This document shows, in pieces, positions 19,329 to 29,409 of a stretch of 57,639 nucleotides of DNA (position 1 is its first letter; each line of letters begins with the position of its first letter). Source of the DNA: an uncultured Mycoplasmatota bacterium (GTDB taxonomy: Bacteria; Bacillota_I; Bacilli_A; RF39; UBA660); contig CAOJYR010000007.1 in the NCBI GenBank assembly GCA_948465965.1, positions 1 through 57,639 on the forward strand, given 5' to 3'. The position numbers and the translations under genes are program-made. The notes beneath the pieces are model-generated. The model saw only the letters and a program-made list of their open reading frames with translations, had not been told where the DNA came from and did not search any database.

Positions 19329-20027
19329 CTACTTTCTATTACGGACCACCTCATATATCATAATTCCACTTGCAACTGATGCATTTAGACTATTTGTTGT
19401 ACCATACATTGGTATTTTAGCAATAAAATCGCATTTTTCCTTAACTAATCTTGACATACCACTGCCTTCATTTCCAATAACAAGTCCAATTTTTCCAGTA
19501 TAATCAATCTCACGATAATCGGTACTATCTTCAAGGGCAGTACCAACAATCCAAAAACCACTATCTTGGAGTTTCTCTATTGCGCTAGAGAGATTTGTAA
19601 CCTGAACAATTTTCATATTATCAACTGTACCAACACTAGTTTTCATAACTGTACCATTTATTTGAACTTGCCTATCCTTAGGAATAATAATAGCATCAAC
19701 TCCTGCTGCCTCACAAGTTCTAATAATAGCTCCAAAATTATGAGGATCTTCCAAATGATCTAAAATAACAACAAATGAACTATTAGAATTAATGATTTCC
19801 TTCAAATCATAATATTGGTAATCCCTAATAGTTAAGATTATACCTTGATGAACTCCCTCTGCCAAACGGTCAATTTCACGTTTTGATTTGTAACTAACCT
19901 TACAATTATTCTTTTCAATAAGCGAAATAATATTTTTATCATCAAAACCATCCTGTAAAATTATATTTTGAATCTTTTTAGGATTTTTTAAAATTTCTTT
20001 CGCGACATTTCTTCCATATACTATCAT
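19329..20027 (-). CDS. rlmB: 23S rRNA 2'-O-ribose methyltransferase, RlmB/TrmH family
   Basis: SpoU-class methyltransferase of 232 residues. The N-terminal substrate-binding domain is MIVYGRNVAKEIL, and the C-terminal knotted SAM domain has the three SpoU motifs: VILDHLEDPHNFGAIIRTCEA, GLVIGNEGSGMSRLV and IPMYGTTNSLNASVASGI. In Bacillus the same gene (yacO) lies between mrnC and sigH. It is expected to methylate the 23S rRNA peptidyl-transferase loop G residue. AGGAGG precedes the ATG. In Bacillus yacP follows; it is absent here. Confidence 0.93.
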   Translation of the reverse strand: MIVYGRNVAKEILKNPKKIQNIILQDGFDDKNIISLIEKNNCKVSYKSKREIDRLAEGVHQGIILTIRDYQYYDLKEIINSNSSFVVILDHLEDPHNFGAIIRTCEAAGVDAIIIPKDRQVQINGTVMKTSVGTVDNMKIVQVTNLSSAIEKLQDSGFWIVGTALEDSTDYREIDYTGKIGLVIGNEGSGMSRLVKEKCDFIAKIPMYGTTNSLNASVASGIMIYEVVRNRK

Positions 20028-20036
20028 ATTAACCTC

Positions 20037-20396
20037 CTATAACATATCTCTATAAAATGAATTACCCAGAAGCATCTCTTTAATTGATTGAAAAGATGCC
20101 TCAGCAAATTCATTACATAATGCAAGTATTTCAAATTCATTATTCTCATCTAAAACATATTTTTTTATCTGACCGTTTGAAAATCTAAAAATAAAAACAA
20201 TATTCTCACCAATATACTCATTCCAAAAGCCCTCTTTAAGATTTTTCTCAATAAATTCTTCCCATAATTTAGATTTATCATTAGAAAAAGTTATCATATA
20301 ATCAGTATTTATTTTTTCAATATTAAACCCACTATCCTCTAAACTATAAATATTATCAGTCATACCCATAACATAACTATAATTTAACTTAGACAT
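20037..20396 (-). CDS. Conserved-looking small protein, unknown function
   Basis: A 119-residue acidic protein beginning MSKLNYSYVMGM. The start at 20396 is chosen because AGGAGAT stands at the proper distance; the longer frame would start on top of it. It overlaps the end of mrnC by 8 bases and ends 9 bases before rlmB, so it is translated with them. No signal peptide or membrane helix is seen. The pattern of aromatic and acidic residues gives no family match that I recognise. Confidence 0.65.
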   Translation of the reverse strand: MSKLNYSYVMGMTDNIYSLEDSGFNIEKINTDYMITFSNDKSKLWEEFIEKNLKEGFWNEYIGENIVFIFRFSNGQIKKYVLDENNEFEILALCNEFAEASFQSIKEMLLGNSFYRDML

Positions 20397-20778
20397 TCTT
20401 ACCATCTCCTAATAAAATCTTTTCCATAATTTCATCTACCCTTTTTCCTTGAGCCTCAAGATCTAAATAACCAATTAAAGCCTCTAAACCAGTTGCATAT
20501 TTATAAGTCACAATATCACAATTTTTAGGATGTGATGTAGTCTTATAATTTCTAGCCCTCTTCACAATAGCCACTTCATCATCGGTTAAAAAGTTATCAT
20601 CTATCATTCTTTTTAAGAATGCTGCTTGACTTTTAGCACTAACATATTTAACTGCTTCTTTCTGTAAATCATTAACATTACCTATACCAGAATGAATCAA
20701 ATATCTCCTAACATAATTTTCATATATTGTATCTCCTAAATAAGCAAGTACTAATACATTAACTTCACACGTCTTCAT
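20389..20778 (-). CDS. mrnC: Mini-ribonuclease III
   Basis: Mini-RNase III matures 23S rRNA in Bacillota. The start MKTCEVNVLVLAYLGDTIYE at 20778 is chosen because GGTGAT precedes it and the N-terminus then fits the family; a longer frame upstream crosses the terminator region. At 129 residues it is a bit shorter than the usual 135-145. The RNase III signature LAYLGDTIYENYVR holds the catalytic Asp and Glu, and a second acidic site lies at GLEALIGYLDL. The double-strand-binding domain is absent, as expected. It follows cysS as in Bacillus. Confidence 0.92.
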   Translation of the reverse strand: MKTCEVNVLVLAYLGDTIYENYVRRYLIHSGIGNVNDLQKEAVKYVSAKSQAAFLKRMIDDNFLTDDEVAIVKRARNYKTTSHPKNCDIVTYKYATGLEALIGYLDLEAQGKRVDEIMEKILLGDGKNV

Positions 20779-20805
20779 AAAATCACCACTACAATTATAC
20801 CACAT

Positions 20806-20830
20806 AAAAAGAAAAGAATTTAATCTTTTC
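20806..20830 (-). terminator. Intrinsic terminator behind cysS
   Basis: The 7 bp perfect stem GAAAAGA/TCTTTTC (20811-20817 and 20824-20830) is followed on the minus strand by TTTTTATG. It lies between cysS and mrnC, so mrnC must rely on partial readthrough or on its own promoter. Confidence 0.7.
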
Positions 20831-20837
20831 CTAAATA

Positions 20838-22235
20838 TCAAATCAATTCATAACTTGTTCCCTCACGACTATCTATAAGTCTAACACCCTTAGATAATAA
20901 TTCATCACGAATCTGATCTGCTAGTTCAAAATTTTTATCTCTCTTTGCTTCTTTTCTTTCCTCTATTTTTGAAAGTATTTCTCTTTCTAATTCTTCTGAT
21001 ACAACAGTCGCTTCCACATTAGTTAAATTAAGTGATAATACCCCATCAAATTCTTCAACCAATTTATATTTAGTTGCTTCATTCATCGCCTCATCCTTTA
21101 AAACATCATACAAAACAGTAAGCATCATAGAAGTATTAATATCATTACTAAATGCATTCTTAAATTTCTCCACGTAAGAAGAAAGTTTATCATTATCAAT
21201 ATCGCCATCTTTTTCTAATTTAGACACCCTATTTCTAAGTTTGTTTAAAGAATTCTTGGCAATATCTAATGAATCATAACTAAATACCAAAGAATTACGA
21301 TAGTGACTACCTAAACAAAAATAACGATAATCAAGTGGACTATACCCTTTATCTTTTAATAGAGATAAAGTCAAAAACTCCCCTTTAGATTTACTCATTT
21401 TCCCGCTCTTATCATTTAAATGAGCACCATGACACCAATAATTACACCATTTATGTCCAAAATACGCCTCACTTTGAGCAATTTCATTAGTATGATGTGG
21501 AAAAATATTATCAACTCCCCCACAATGAATATCAATTTTGTCCCCTAATGTTAAAGAAGCAATTCCAGAACACTCTATATGCCATCCAGGATATCCTACC
21601 CCCCATGGAGAATCCCACTTCATTACTTGATTTTCAAATTTAGATAAAGTAAACCATAAAACAAAGTCAGCCGGATTTTTTTTTGATGAATCCTCTTCTA
21701 CGGTGTCTCTAACTCCAATCATTAAATCCTCAGGATTCTTTCCAGAGAGTTTATAATAGTCCCACGCCTTACTAATATCAAAATAAACATTCCCATTAGA
21801 AACATAAGCGTACCCATCATCCAACATTTTCTCAATCATCTTAATATATGTATCAATATGATCACTCGCTTTTTCTATAGTAGAAGGTCTTTTTATATTT
21901 AATTCATCCATATCATTTAGAAATGCCCTAGTATAAAAATCAGCTATTTCATAAACTGTTTTCCCTTCTCTTTTTGCGCCCTTAGACATCTTATCTTCAC
22001 CAGTATCAGCATCACTAGTAAGATGCCCAACATCTGTTATATTCATAACCCTTTTAACGTCATACCCTAGATACTCAAGCCCCTTTTGTAAAACATCTTC
22101 AAAGATATAAGTTCTTAAATTACCAATATGAGCATAATTATAAACGGTAGGGCCACAAGTATACATCTTTACTATTCCTGATTCATTAGGAATAAATTCT
22201 TCTACTTTTTTAGTTAATGTATTATATAAGTTCAT
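20838..22235 (-). CDS. cysS: Cysteinyl-tRNA synthetase
   Basis: Class I synthetase of 465 residues. The HIGH motif is HIGN (in NYAHIGNLRTY), the zinc ligands include Cys in MYTCGPTVYN and the C/H cluster GWHIECSG, and KMSKS is intact in SGKMSKSKGEF. The ATG at 22235 follows an AGGTGAT at proper distance; a GTG three codons upstream is less likely. It ends in TGA, which shows that UGA is a stop here. It lies between clpC and mrnC. In Bacillus gltX and cysE would precede it; they are missing. Confidence 0.96.
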   Translation of the reverse strand: MNLYNTLTKKVEEFIPNESGIVKMYTCGPTVYNYAHIGNLRTYIFEDVLQKGLEYLGYDVKRVMNITDVGHLTSDADTGEDKMSKGAKREGKTVYEIADFYTRAFLNDMDELNIKRPSTIEKASDHIDTYIKMIEKMLDDGYAYVSNGNVYFDISKAWDYYKLSGKNPEDLMIGVRDTVEEDSSKKNPADFVLWFTLSKFENQVMKWDSPWGVGYPGWHIECSGIASLTLGDKIDIHCGGVDNIFPHHTNEIAQSEAYFGHKWCNYWCHGAHLNDKSGKMSKSKGEFLTLSLLKDKGYSPLDYRYFCLGSHYRNSLVFSYDSLDIAKNSLNKLRNRVSKLEKDGDIDNDKLSSYVEKFKNAFSNDINTSMMLTVLYDVLKDEAMNEATKYKLVEEFDGVLSLNLTNVEATVVSEELEREILSKIEERKEAKRDKNFELADQIRDELLSKGVRLIDSREGTSYELI

Positions 22236-22292
22236 TTTCATCACCTGCCGCTATTATAACATATTAAAACAAAAAGAAAAAGACACCCCACA

Positions 22293-24530
22293 TTAAGCAG
22301 GAATCATATCTTTTAACTTTCTATTAATAATCTTGTCCACCTGTCTAGCACCAAATTCCTTATATTTACACTCATTCTTTATTTCTTTTACGTATTTAGA
22401 ATAATCAATTTCTCCTAAATTATGTTCACAAACAAAAGCCTTCAATTTTTTCCTAATTATTTTATCTATATCTTTATCACTAATGTCTTCAAATAAAATA
22501 AGGTTATCAATTCTATTAACTAATTCCACACCCAAAAAGTTTTTAATTTTTTCATACACCAAATCATACTTTTTATCAACAAATCCAATTGAATTTTTAT
22601 CACATCCTAAATTTGATGTCATAAATAAAGTTGTATTAGAAAAACTAACTTTCTCCCCACTAGAATTAGTCATATATCCATCATCTAATACTTGTAAGAA
22701 AAGCTTTAGAACTGAACTATGAGCCTTTTCTATTTCATCAAGTAAAATTATTGAATATGGATTAGCTTTTACTCTATCTAGAACAGTATTCTTGTCATCA
22801 TATCCCACATAACCAGGATTTGAACCTACTATTCTAGTAATAGAACTACTATCTCTGTATTCACTCATATCTAATCGAATAAAAGCCTCTTTAGAATATA
22901 AAAGTTTAGCATACTCTTTTACTAAAAATGTTTTCCCCATCCCACTTTTTCCAACGAATAAAAATGAATATGGATTACTCCTCCTAATTTTATGTTTATT
23001 AACACAAATATCAGTAATCTTCTTTATTGCGTTACTTTGTCCTATAACAACACTTTCCAAACTCCTTCTTATCTTTTTTATATCCATTTCAATAATACTT
23101 TTAACAGGGATCTTAGTCTTATTATAAATAACTTCATATAAGGTATCTAAGGTAATCTTTTTCTTAATGTTATTATTACTATTCTTAAGTTCCAATCTAT
23201 TAAGTTTAGATTCCAAAAATAGTTCCTCGTTTTTTAAATCTGAAGCTACTTTAAAATTATGATCAACTATAGCCATATTCTTTTTTTCTATTATATTAGT
23301 TAATTCTAAAGTAATAGCTTTAATTTTCTTATCTAAGTCACTATCTAACATCAAAGTCTTAGTACATGCCTCATCTAAAATATCAATAGATTTATCAGGC
23401 TGTCTACCAATATTAACATATCTATCGGATAAATCAACAATGGCTTTAATGATATCATCATCAATCTCTATTCCATGATAATTTTCATAAATCCCCTTTA
23501 AATTCAATAAAATATTTACTGTTTCATCTTTCGTAGATTCCTCGATATATACTTTTTGAAAGCGCCGATCAAGAGCCTTGTCATTTTCTAAATATTTTGC
23601 ATATTCAGTCTTAGTTGTAGCCCCTATAAGTTTTATCTTTCCGCGAGCAAGATATGGTTTTAATATATTAGAAGCATCAATTGCCCCTTCAGCACCTCCT
23701 GCCCCTACAATCGTATGAATCTCATCAACAAATAAAATAATATCTTTAGAATTTTCAACTTCTTCAATCATCTTATTTATTCTTTCCTCAAATTCTCCCC
23801 TATATTTAGTACCAGCAACTAAAGAGGCCATAGATACACTTAAAATTCTTTTGTTTTTTAAACTGCTAGGAACTAATCCCTTTTCTATCCTTCTTGCAAG
23901 TTCTTCAACTAAAGCAGTTTTTCCAACACCAGCATCTCCAATCAATAAAGGATTATTCTTAGTTCTTCTAAGTAAAATTTCTATCATCCGATTAATTTTA
24001 TCATCCCTACCAATCACTGGATCAATATCTTCATCTTTAGCCCTTCTATTAAAATCAACTGCATACTCCTCAACCAACAACTTACTTCTATGCCCTCTAT
24101 TTTTATATACAAACTTACTTGAAAAATTATCATATAAAGCATCGATATCTATATTCATTCCCATCAAAATCCTATTCGCAACGCCATCACCCTCTTCAAG
24201 TAATGACAAGAATAATTTTTCAACTGTAACAGGAACATTATCTTCTTTACTATCCAAAATAGCATTTTCGATAACTCTCTTTAATAAAGGTGTATACAAA
24301 AACCAATTATTCACACTATTACCAACACCAATAATTTTAATAATTTCATCTTTATATTTATCATAAGTAACTCCACAATTATTCAAAAATATTGTAATAT
24401 CAGAATTAGAATTATGTAAAATAGATAATAATAAATGTTCACTACCCACATAAGGATGTTTTAAATCTAACATTTCTTTTTTTGCCATTAATAATACTTT
24501 TTGTGTTTCTTCATTAAATTTTGAAAACAT
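22293..24530 (-). CDS. clpC: ATP-dependent Clp protease ATPase subunit ClpC
   Basis: AAA+ unfoldase that feeds ClpP. Order: N-domain ([20 protein letters not shown]), AAA-1 with GDAGVGKT and FVDEIH, a short coiled middle segment with a UVR-like stretch ([14 protein letters not shown]), AAA-2 with GKSGMGKT and [10 protein letters not shown], and the ClpP-binding loop with IGF. At 745 residues it is about 65 shorter than Bacillus ClpC, mostly by a trimmed C-terminus. The partners ctsR, mcsA and mcsB, normally in the same operon, are absent, so the McsB-type arginine-phosphate control is probably not encoded here. No clear CtsR box was seen. Confidence 0.9.
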   Translation of the reverse strand: MFSKFNEETQKVLLMAKKEMLDLKHPYVGSEHLLLSILHNSNSDITIFLNNCGVTYDKYKDEIIKIIGVGNSVNNWFLYTPLLKRVIENAILDSKEDNVPVTVEKLFLSLLEEGDGVANRILMGMNIDIDALYDNFSSKFVYKNRGHRSKLLVEEYAVDFNRRAKDEDIDPVIGRDDKINRMIEILLRRTKNNPLLIGDAGVGKTALVEELARRIEKGLVPSSLKNKRILSVSMASLVAGTKYRGEFEERINKMIEEVENSKDIILFVDEIHTIVGAGGAEGAIDASNILKPYLARGKIKLIGATTKTEYAKYLENDKALDRRFQKVYIEESTKDETVNILLNLKGIYENYHGIEIDDDIIKAIVDLSDRYVNIGRQPDKSIDILDEACTKTLMLDSDLDKKIKAITLELTNIIEKKNMAIVDHNFKVASDLKNEELFLESKLNRLELKNSNNNIKKKITLDTLYEVIYNKTKIPVKSIIEMDIKKIRRSLESVVIGQSNAIKKITDICVNKHKIRRSNPYSFLFVGKSGMGKTFLVKEYAKLLYSKEAFIRLDMSEYRDSSSITRIVGSNPGYVGYDDKNTVLDRVKANPYSIILLDEIEKAHSSVLKLFLQVLDDGYMTNSSGEKVSFSNTTLFMTSNLGCDKNSIGFVDKKYDLVYEKIKNFLGVELVNRIDNLILFEDISDKDIDKIIRKKLKAFVCEHNLGEIDYSKYVKEIKNECKYKEFGARQVDKIINRKLKDMIPA

Positions 24531-24630
24531 AAAATAATCATCTCCCTATAATAATTCTAAGGTTATTTTATGTTTCACTGCAACAAAATATGTTCCAAAA
24601 AAAAAGACAAAAAATGCAATAGAAAATGTC

Positions 24631-24652
24631 AAAAAAAAGAAGCCGAAGCCCC
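24631..24652 (-). terminator. Intrinsic terminator with UUCG loop behind the permease gene
   Basis: On the minus strand GGGGC-TTCG-GCTTC forms a 5 bp stem with two G-U pairs and a very stable C(UUCG)G loop, followed by eight T. It lies 6 bases after the permease stop at 24659. Confidence 0.82.
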
Positions 24653-24658
24653 TAATCA

Positions 24659-26200
24659 TTAAATTAATACAATTATTGCGAATATTACAAGTAATATGAT
24701 TAAAAATTCAACTAATAATTTCCAAATTGTTTTGAACCATTTAGAATATGGAATTTCTAAGTATGATAATACTCCCATTAAAATAACACTTGTAGGTGCA
24801 ACTAACATAGTTAAACCATAAATAGATTGGAATACAAGTCCAACTAATGGATAATTATCAGTACTTGTAACAACGCTTGTTAAATATGGAAGTACACTTT
24901 GGAAAGCATATGCAGGATCTGCATTAAATAAACTTGCAAGTATAGCAACAATACTACCAGTAAGTACATTGAAACCTTTAGTAATTCCTAAAATAGCCTT
25001 ATAAATTACTAATTGGAATGGATGATAAGTAACAATTACTAAGCAAGTATAAATTAATATGATCATTAATGCTGGTGCTAAAGCACGTTTAACTCCACTA
25101 ACGAAACCATCAATAACATCATCAAATTTAACCTTATAAATTAATGCTAATAGCAATATAGCTAACATCATCACTGTAATCATATCAGATACAGTCCAAG
25201 CGCCAAACGCATTCACTGTTCCTAATAATTTACCAAATAAAGTAAATCCAAAAACCTTAAATCCAGTAACAGCCTCTGTAGCTTTTTCAAAAGCAGTATT
25301 ACTAAATGCTCCTGCCCAAGAAATAAATGCAAGTATTAAAATAATAAATACTAAACTTAACATTACAACTAAAGGCCAAACAGTTACTTTCTTTCTAGAA
25401 GAAACCTTAGCTGGTACATATTTATCAGTATCAGTTGCCTTTTCTTCTTTAACAACAATTACTTCCTCTTCTTTAGATGCTGCTTTTGTAGTTTTAGAAG
25501 ATTTAGTTTTAGCAGTTGTTTTTGTAGACTTCGTTGTCTTTGTAGTTTTTACAGCCTTAGTTGAAGCCTTTTTAGCCTTAGACTCAACCACCTTAGCTTT
25601 TTTAATATACATTAAAGTATTAAAAATTAATAAAGCTAGACCAATAACTAAAATGATAACCTTAGAAATCATCTCAGAAGTAATCTTAATAGATAACACT
25701 GACATAATAATATTAGTATTTCCATAACCAAATGTTGTTCCAGCAATACCAATCATTGTAGAACCAACAACTGCTAAAGCAGAAGTTACCTTATCATATC
25801 CCATTAATAAGATAATTGATATTAACATTGGGAAGAAAATAACTAATCCTAACTGTAATCCACAAACAGATGTTAGAACAGCTAGTAATACCATTATTAC
25901 TGATAACCAAACTTTTTCCTTTCCTTTACTTTTAGCTACTAATTTGTCTAATAAAACACGATATGCATCAATTTTATTTAATACACCATATAATCCACCT
26001 ACTACTAAAACATATAACGCTATATAACCAAAATATGAAATAGCAGTTATTGGATAATTAAACAAATCAAATAACCCCATTTGAACGCGTCCTTGATCAA
26101 CGTAACCACTTGAATAATATGCAGCTGGTAAAATCCAAGTAAGTAACATGAATACTAAAATTGTAATTAGAACGACTTTGAATGTATTATGTTTTTTCAT
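24659..26200 (-). CDS. Putative permease, DcuC/YfcC-like (ion transporter superfamily)
   Basis: A polytopic membrane protein of 513 residues with about 10-12 predicted helices. The start (ILPAAYYSSG after the first helix) and the re-entrant-looking segments resemble YfcC/DcuC-type anaerobic C4-dicarboxylate or amino-acid carriers. The substrate cannot be read. A central cytoplasmic loop (about 203-250) is extremely rich in Lys, Thr and Ser, with repeated KTTK and KSTK units, then an acidic stretch; most family members lack this. It lies between lysS and clpC, an unusual neighbour set, with its own promoter and a terminator. Confidence 0.6.
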   Translation of the reverse strand: MKKHNTFKVVLITILVFMLLTWILPAAYYSSGYVDQGRVQMGLFDLFNYPITAISYFGYIALYVLVVGGLYGVLNKIDAYRVLLDKLVAKSKGKEKVWLSVIMVLLAVLTSVCGLQLGLVIFFPMLISIILLMGYDKVTSALAVVGSTMIGIAGTTFGYGNTNIIMSVLSIKITSEMISKVIILVIGLALLIFNTLMYIKKAKVVESKAKKASTKAVKTTKTTKSTKTTAKTKSSKTTKAASKEEEVIVVKEEKATDTDKYVPAKVSSRKKVTVWPLVVMLSLVFIILILAFISWAGAFSNTAFEKATEAVTGFKVFGFTLFGKLLGTVNAFGAWTVSDMITVMMLAILLLALIYKVKFDDVIDGFVSGVKRALAPALMIILIYTCLVIVTYHPFQLVIYKAILGITKGFNVLTGSIVAILASLFNADPAYAFQSVLPYLTSVVTSTDNYPLVGLVFQSIYGLTMLVAPTSVILMGVLSYLEIPYSKWFKTIWKLLVEFLIILLVIFAIIVLI

Positions 26201-26218
26201 AATTAACCTCCCACTATA

Positions 26219-26246
26219 ATTATACTACATACAATCCATTTTACAA
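26219..26246 (-). promoter_or_regulatory. Promoter of the permease gene
   Basis: A -35 TTGTAA (26241-26246) lies 16 bp before a perfect -10 TATAAT (26219-26224) on the minus strand, upstream of the permease start, which has GGGAGG as ribosome binding site. Confidence 0.6.
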
Positions 26247-26290
26247 GTATTTCCAATCGTTTTTTCTGAAATTTTAGTGAAATTATAAAG

Positions 26291-26316
26291 AAAAAAGACC
26301 CTACTCTGAGTCTTTT
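26291..26316 (-). terminator. Intrinsic terminator overlapping the lysS stop
   Basis: The 7 bp perfect stem AAAAGAC/GTCTTTT (26293-26299 and 26310-26316) contains the lysS stop codon (26301-26303) in its loop and is followed by T residues on the minus strand. Confidence 0.8.
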
Positions 26317-27782
26317 GAAACCATATTTGCTGGACGCATTAATGGGAATAAAATAACATCTTTTATATTATCTGAATTAGTAAGCAATTGAACAACACGA
26401 TCAATTCCCATTCCCCATCCACTAATAGGAGGCATACCACATTCCATAGCAGATATATAATCACTATCCATAGGCATCGCCTCTTCATCACCTTCTGATT
26501 TAAGTTGTGCTTGTTCTAAAAGTCTTTTTTCTTGCTCTTGTGGATCAACAAGTTCTGAATAGGCATTAATAATTTCTGCCCCATTAATGACTAATTGGAA
26601 ACGATCAGTAATCTCTGGATTATCATCATTTGCACGCGCAAGTGGACTTAAACTAATCGGATGTTCAGTTAAGAAAATTGGATTAATAATATGAACCCTT
26701 GCAACCTTCTTATATAACTGATCAACTAAGTTACCATAACCTAAGTTTTCAAGTGGAGTTTCACTATCTATCTCGATCTTATCTTCCCTTATTTTTTCTA
26801 ATAGTTTCTCTTTCGTATTATAAATATTAATATCAATATCACTATAACGTAAAATTAAATCTCTAAAACTAACAGCTTCCCATTCACCACTTAAATCAAC
26901 TTCCTTATCTCCTACAGTAATAGTTAAAGTACCAAATAATTTCATAATAATACTTTGTAACATTTCACGTAAAAATTTCATATTATCCTTATAATTATAA
27001 TAAGCACAATAACCCTCGATCATAGTAAAATCTTGCAAGTGAGTAGCATCAATTCCTTCATTTCTAAAACATCTTGCTATTTCAAATACTTTAGTAAAGC
27101 CACCTACAATTGCTCTTTTTAAATAAGTTTCAGGAGCAATTCTTAAATACAAATCAATATCAAGTGCATTATGATGAGTAGTAAATGGTTTAGCTGTTGC
27201 TCCACTCGCTTTATTATTTAAAATAGGTGTTTCTATTTCAGTATAACCAGCCTCATCCAAATAATTTCTAATCTCACGAATGAATCTACTTCTAAATAAG
27301 AATTTCTTTTTTGCATCATCATTCATAATTAAATCAAGATATCGTTCACGATAAATTGTCTCAATATCTTCAACACCATGAAATTTTTCAGGTAATGGCT
27401 TTAATGCTTTTCCTAAAAAAGTTATACTACTAGCTCTAACTGTTTTTTCTCCAGTATGCGTAGTAAATATTTCACCTTCTACACCAATAAAGTCTCCTAA
27501 ATCATAATTAGCTTTAAAGTCTTTATAAGCATCCTCACCAATCATATCAAGTTTTACTGAAATTTGAATTCTACCCTTTATATCGCCAATAGTTAAAAAA
27601 CTCATTTTACCCATTTTACGCATTAAAACAATTCTTCCAGCTACTCTTACTCCACAAACTCCATCTTCTAATTTTGCTGCATCACAAATCTCATAATTAA
27701 CCTCATATCTTTCAGGATAAGGCATCTCTATATTCTTTAATTTTTCTCTTCTTACTAATTCTTGTTCACTTAATTCTCGCAT
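26301..27782 (-). CDS. lysS: Lysyl-tRNA synthetase, class II
   Basis: The 493 residues match bacterial class II LysRS. The N-terminal OB-fold anticodon domain covers about 50-150 (VRVAGRIVLMRKMGKMSFLTI). The catalytic domain has motif 1 (FLFRSRFIREIRNYLDEAGYTEIETP), motif 2 (KVFEIARCFRNEGIDATHLQDFT) and motif 3 (GCGIG-type, here GWGMGIDRVVQLLT). It overlaps the RDD gene by 13 bases and lies downstream of dusB, as in Bacillus. Uniquely tight coupling suggests one operon from the promoter at 29893-29921. Confidence 0.97.
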   Translation of the reverse strand: MRELSEQELVRREKLKNIEMPYPERYEVNYEICDAAKLEDGVCGVRVAGRIVLMRKMGKMSFLTIGDIKGRIQISVKLDMIGEDAYKDFKANYDLGDFIGVEGEIFTTHTGEKTVRASSITFLGKALKPLPEKFHGVEDIETIYRERYLDLIMNDDAKKKFLFRSRFIREIRNYLDEAGYTEIETPILNNKASGATAKPFTTHHNALDIDLYLRIAPETYLKRAIVGGFTKVFEIARCFRNEGIDATHLQDFTMIEGYCAYYNYKDNMKFLREMLQSIIMKLFGTLTITVGDKEVDLSGEWEAVSFRDLILRYSDIDINIYNTKEKLLEKIREDKIEIDSETPLENLGYGNLVDQLYKKVARVHIINPIFLTEHPISLSPLARANDDNPEITDRFQLVINGAEIINAYSELVDPQEQEKRLLEQAQLKSEGDEEAMPMDSDYISAMECGMPPISGWGMGIDRVVQLLTNSDNIKDVILFPLMRPANMVSKDSE

Positions 27783-28414
27783 ACTTCTAACTCCTTTACA
27801 CTATTATCTCTAACTACTTTAGTATGAGCAACTAAATCATGTAACCCTCGACTACTTTTACTAAACATTACCATAAAAGCTGAAACCAAAACAACTATAT
27901 ACTGTATCACCTCTATAGTCCCAACTCCATAAAAATATACACTTTTACTTGCAAAAATAACAAATCCCAGTACAAGCATATCTGCAAAAATAGAATTAAT
28001 AATTAATGATCTAAAAATTAAATTATTAATTGTAAGTTCACTATCATCATCCTTTACAATTTGAATATGCATTAATTTTTTTCCAATAGTTTGTCCTTTA
28101 TTATAAAATTGATAACAAACAAAATATAAAACACCTAAAAATACAGTTATAAGTGATACAACACCATTTTTTCTAGCCATCTCATAACTAATATCCATAC
28201 TTTCACTCATATATGTCTGAATATCAATTTCCTGATTCATATACTTAGAAACAATCTCGCTACTACTAGCACTTAATTTTTGGGCACTATCATTATCATA
28301 GAATGGAAATGATATAAGCGATGCAACAATAGATATAATTATAGCATCTATTATATAAGCCACTAATCTTTGTAAAAACAAAGCATTTTCTTTTTCCTTA
28401 ACTTTCTTTGTCAC
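27770..28414 (-). CDS. RDD family membrane protein
   Basis: A 214-residue protein with three to four membrane helices. The N-terminal part has the RDD-type residues (LQRLVAYIIDAIIISIVASL, Arg and Asp in the first helix) and the second conserved part GQTIGKKLMHIQIV. RDD proteins are small membrane proteins of mostly unknown function, some linked to ion homeostasis. It starts with GTG, preceded by AGGAGGAG, overlaps dusB by 17 bases and lysS by 13. In Bacillus this position is empty, so the gene is a lineage insertion in the operon. Confidence 0.82.
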   Translation of the reverse strand: MTKKVKEKENALFLQRLVAYIIDAIIISIVASLISFPFYDNDSAQKLSASSSEIVSKYMNQEIDIQTYMSESMDISYEMARKNGVVSLITVFLGVLYFVCYQFYNKGQTIGKKLMHIQIVKDDDSELTINNLIFRSLIINSIFADMLVLGFVIFASKSVYFYGVGTIEVIQYIVVLVSAFMVMFSKSSRGLHDLVAHTKVVRDNSVKELEVCEN

Positions 28415-29390
28415 TGGTTATCTCCTCCTTAAATTCCTTCAACAAACAAATTATATCATGAATATTAGTAGTTTGATAGATTTTATTTTTTATAAAAGTA
28501 CCATTCTTAACACCTTTTAAATACCAACCAATATGATTTCTAATTTCCAAAGACGCTACTTTCTCACTTTTTATTTCTTTTAAATAGTTTAAATGTTTTA
28601 AAATCATATCATATTTACAGGCTATAGAAACACAACTATTATAATCTTTACCCTCTAAATAATCAATTGTATTTTTTATAAGCCAAGGGTTTCCTAAAAC
28701 ACCACGGCCAATCATAACAGCATCACACCCCGTCTCATCTAACATTCTCTTAGCATCCTCAGGGACCTTTATGTCTCCATTACCAATAACAGGAATATGA
28801 ACATTTTCTTTAACCTCTTTTATTATAGACCAATCTGATTTACCACTATAGCCCTGCTTACGAGTTCTAGGATGTACACATATAGCGCTGGCTCCAGCCT
28901 TTTCTATAATTCTGGCAACCTCTACTGCATTAATACTATTACTATCCCAACCACTCCTAATTTTAACAGTAACAGGTATAGGAACCGATTCAACAACAGA
29001 TTTTACAATCTCATAAATTTTATCAGGATTTTTTAATAAAGCTGATCCTGCCTGAGCTCGAACCGCAACTTTAGGAACAGGACACCCCATATTAATATCA
29101 ATAATATCAGGTTTCATATTTTCATATATATATTTAGCCGCAGTAACAAAAGACTCTTTATCACTACCAAATATCTGTTGAACAATAGGTCTTTCTTCTT
29201 CTGTCATATAAAGCATATCAATCGTTTTTTGATTATTAAAAGTTATAGCCTTGTCACTAACCATCTCTGCATACACAAGACCGCATCCCATTTCTTTACA
29301 GATACGTCTAAAAGAAGAGTTGCATATCCCCGCCATAGGTGCAAGCACAACCTGATTTTTAATTTTTACATTTCCAATATTCCATTCCAT
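28398..29390 (-). CDS. dusB: tRNA-dihydrouridine synthase B
   Basis: FMN-dependent enzyme that reduces uridine in tRNA. The start MEWNIGNVKIKN at 29390 has GGTGTGAT before it; the longer frame adds 12 unlikely residues. The 330 residues fit DusB. Marks: LAPMAGICNSSFR (FMN binding), DINMGCPVPKV with the catalytic Cys, HPRTRKQGYSG and VIGNGDI plus GRGVLGNPW. In Bacillus dusB precedes lysS too. Confidence 0.95.
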   Translation of the reverse strand: MEWNIGNVKIKNQVVLAPMAGICNSSFRRICKEMGCGLVYAEMVSDKAITFNNQKTIDMLYMTEEERPIVQQIFGSDKESFVTAAKYIYENMKPDIIDINMGCPVPKVAVRAQAGSALLKNPDKIYEIVKSVVESVPIPVTVKIRSGWDSNSINAVEVARIIEKAGASAICVHPRTRKQGYSGKSDWSIIKEVKENVHIPVIGNGDIKVPEDAKRMLDETGCDAVMIGRGVLGNPWLIKNTIDYLEGKDYNSCVSIACKYDMILKHLNYLKEIKSEKVASLEIRNHIGWYLKGVKNGTFIKNKIYQTTNIHDIICLLKEFKEEITSDKES

Positions 29391-29409
29391 AAAATCACAC
29401 CCAAATCTA

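Noticed and set aside
22810-22830. Sequence similar to a tRNA T-arm (CCAGGATTTGAACC)
   Set aside because: It lies in the conserved clpC coding segment for Gly-Ser-Asn-Pro-Gly-Tyr, and no acceptor or anticodon stem can be formed around it.
23851-24366. 171-codon plus-strand frame within clpC
   Set aside because: It lies entirely antisense to conserved AAA-1 and N-domain sequence of clpC and has a Ser/Leu-rich composition typical of antisense frames.
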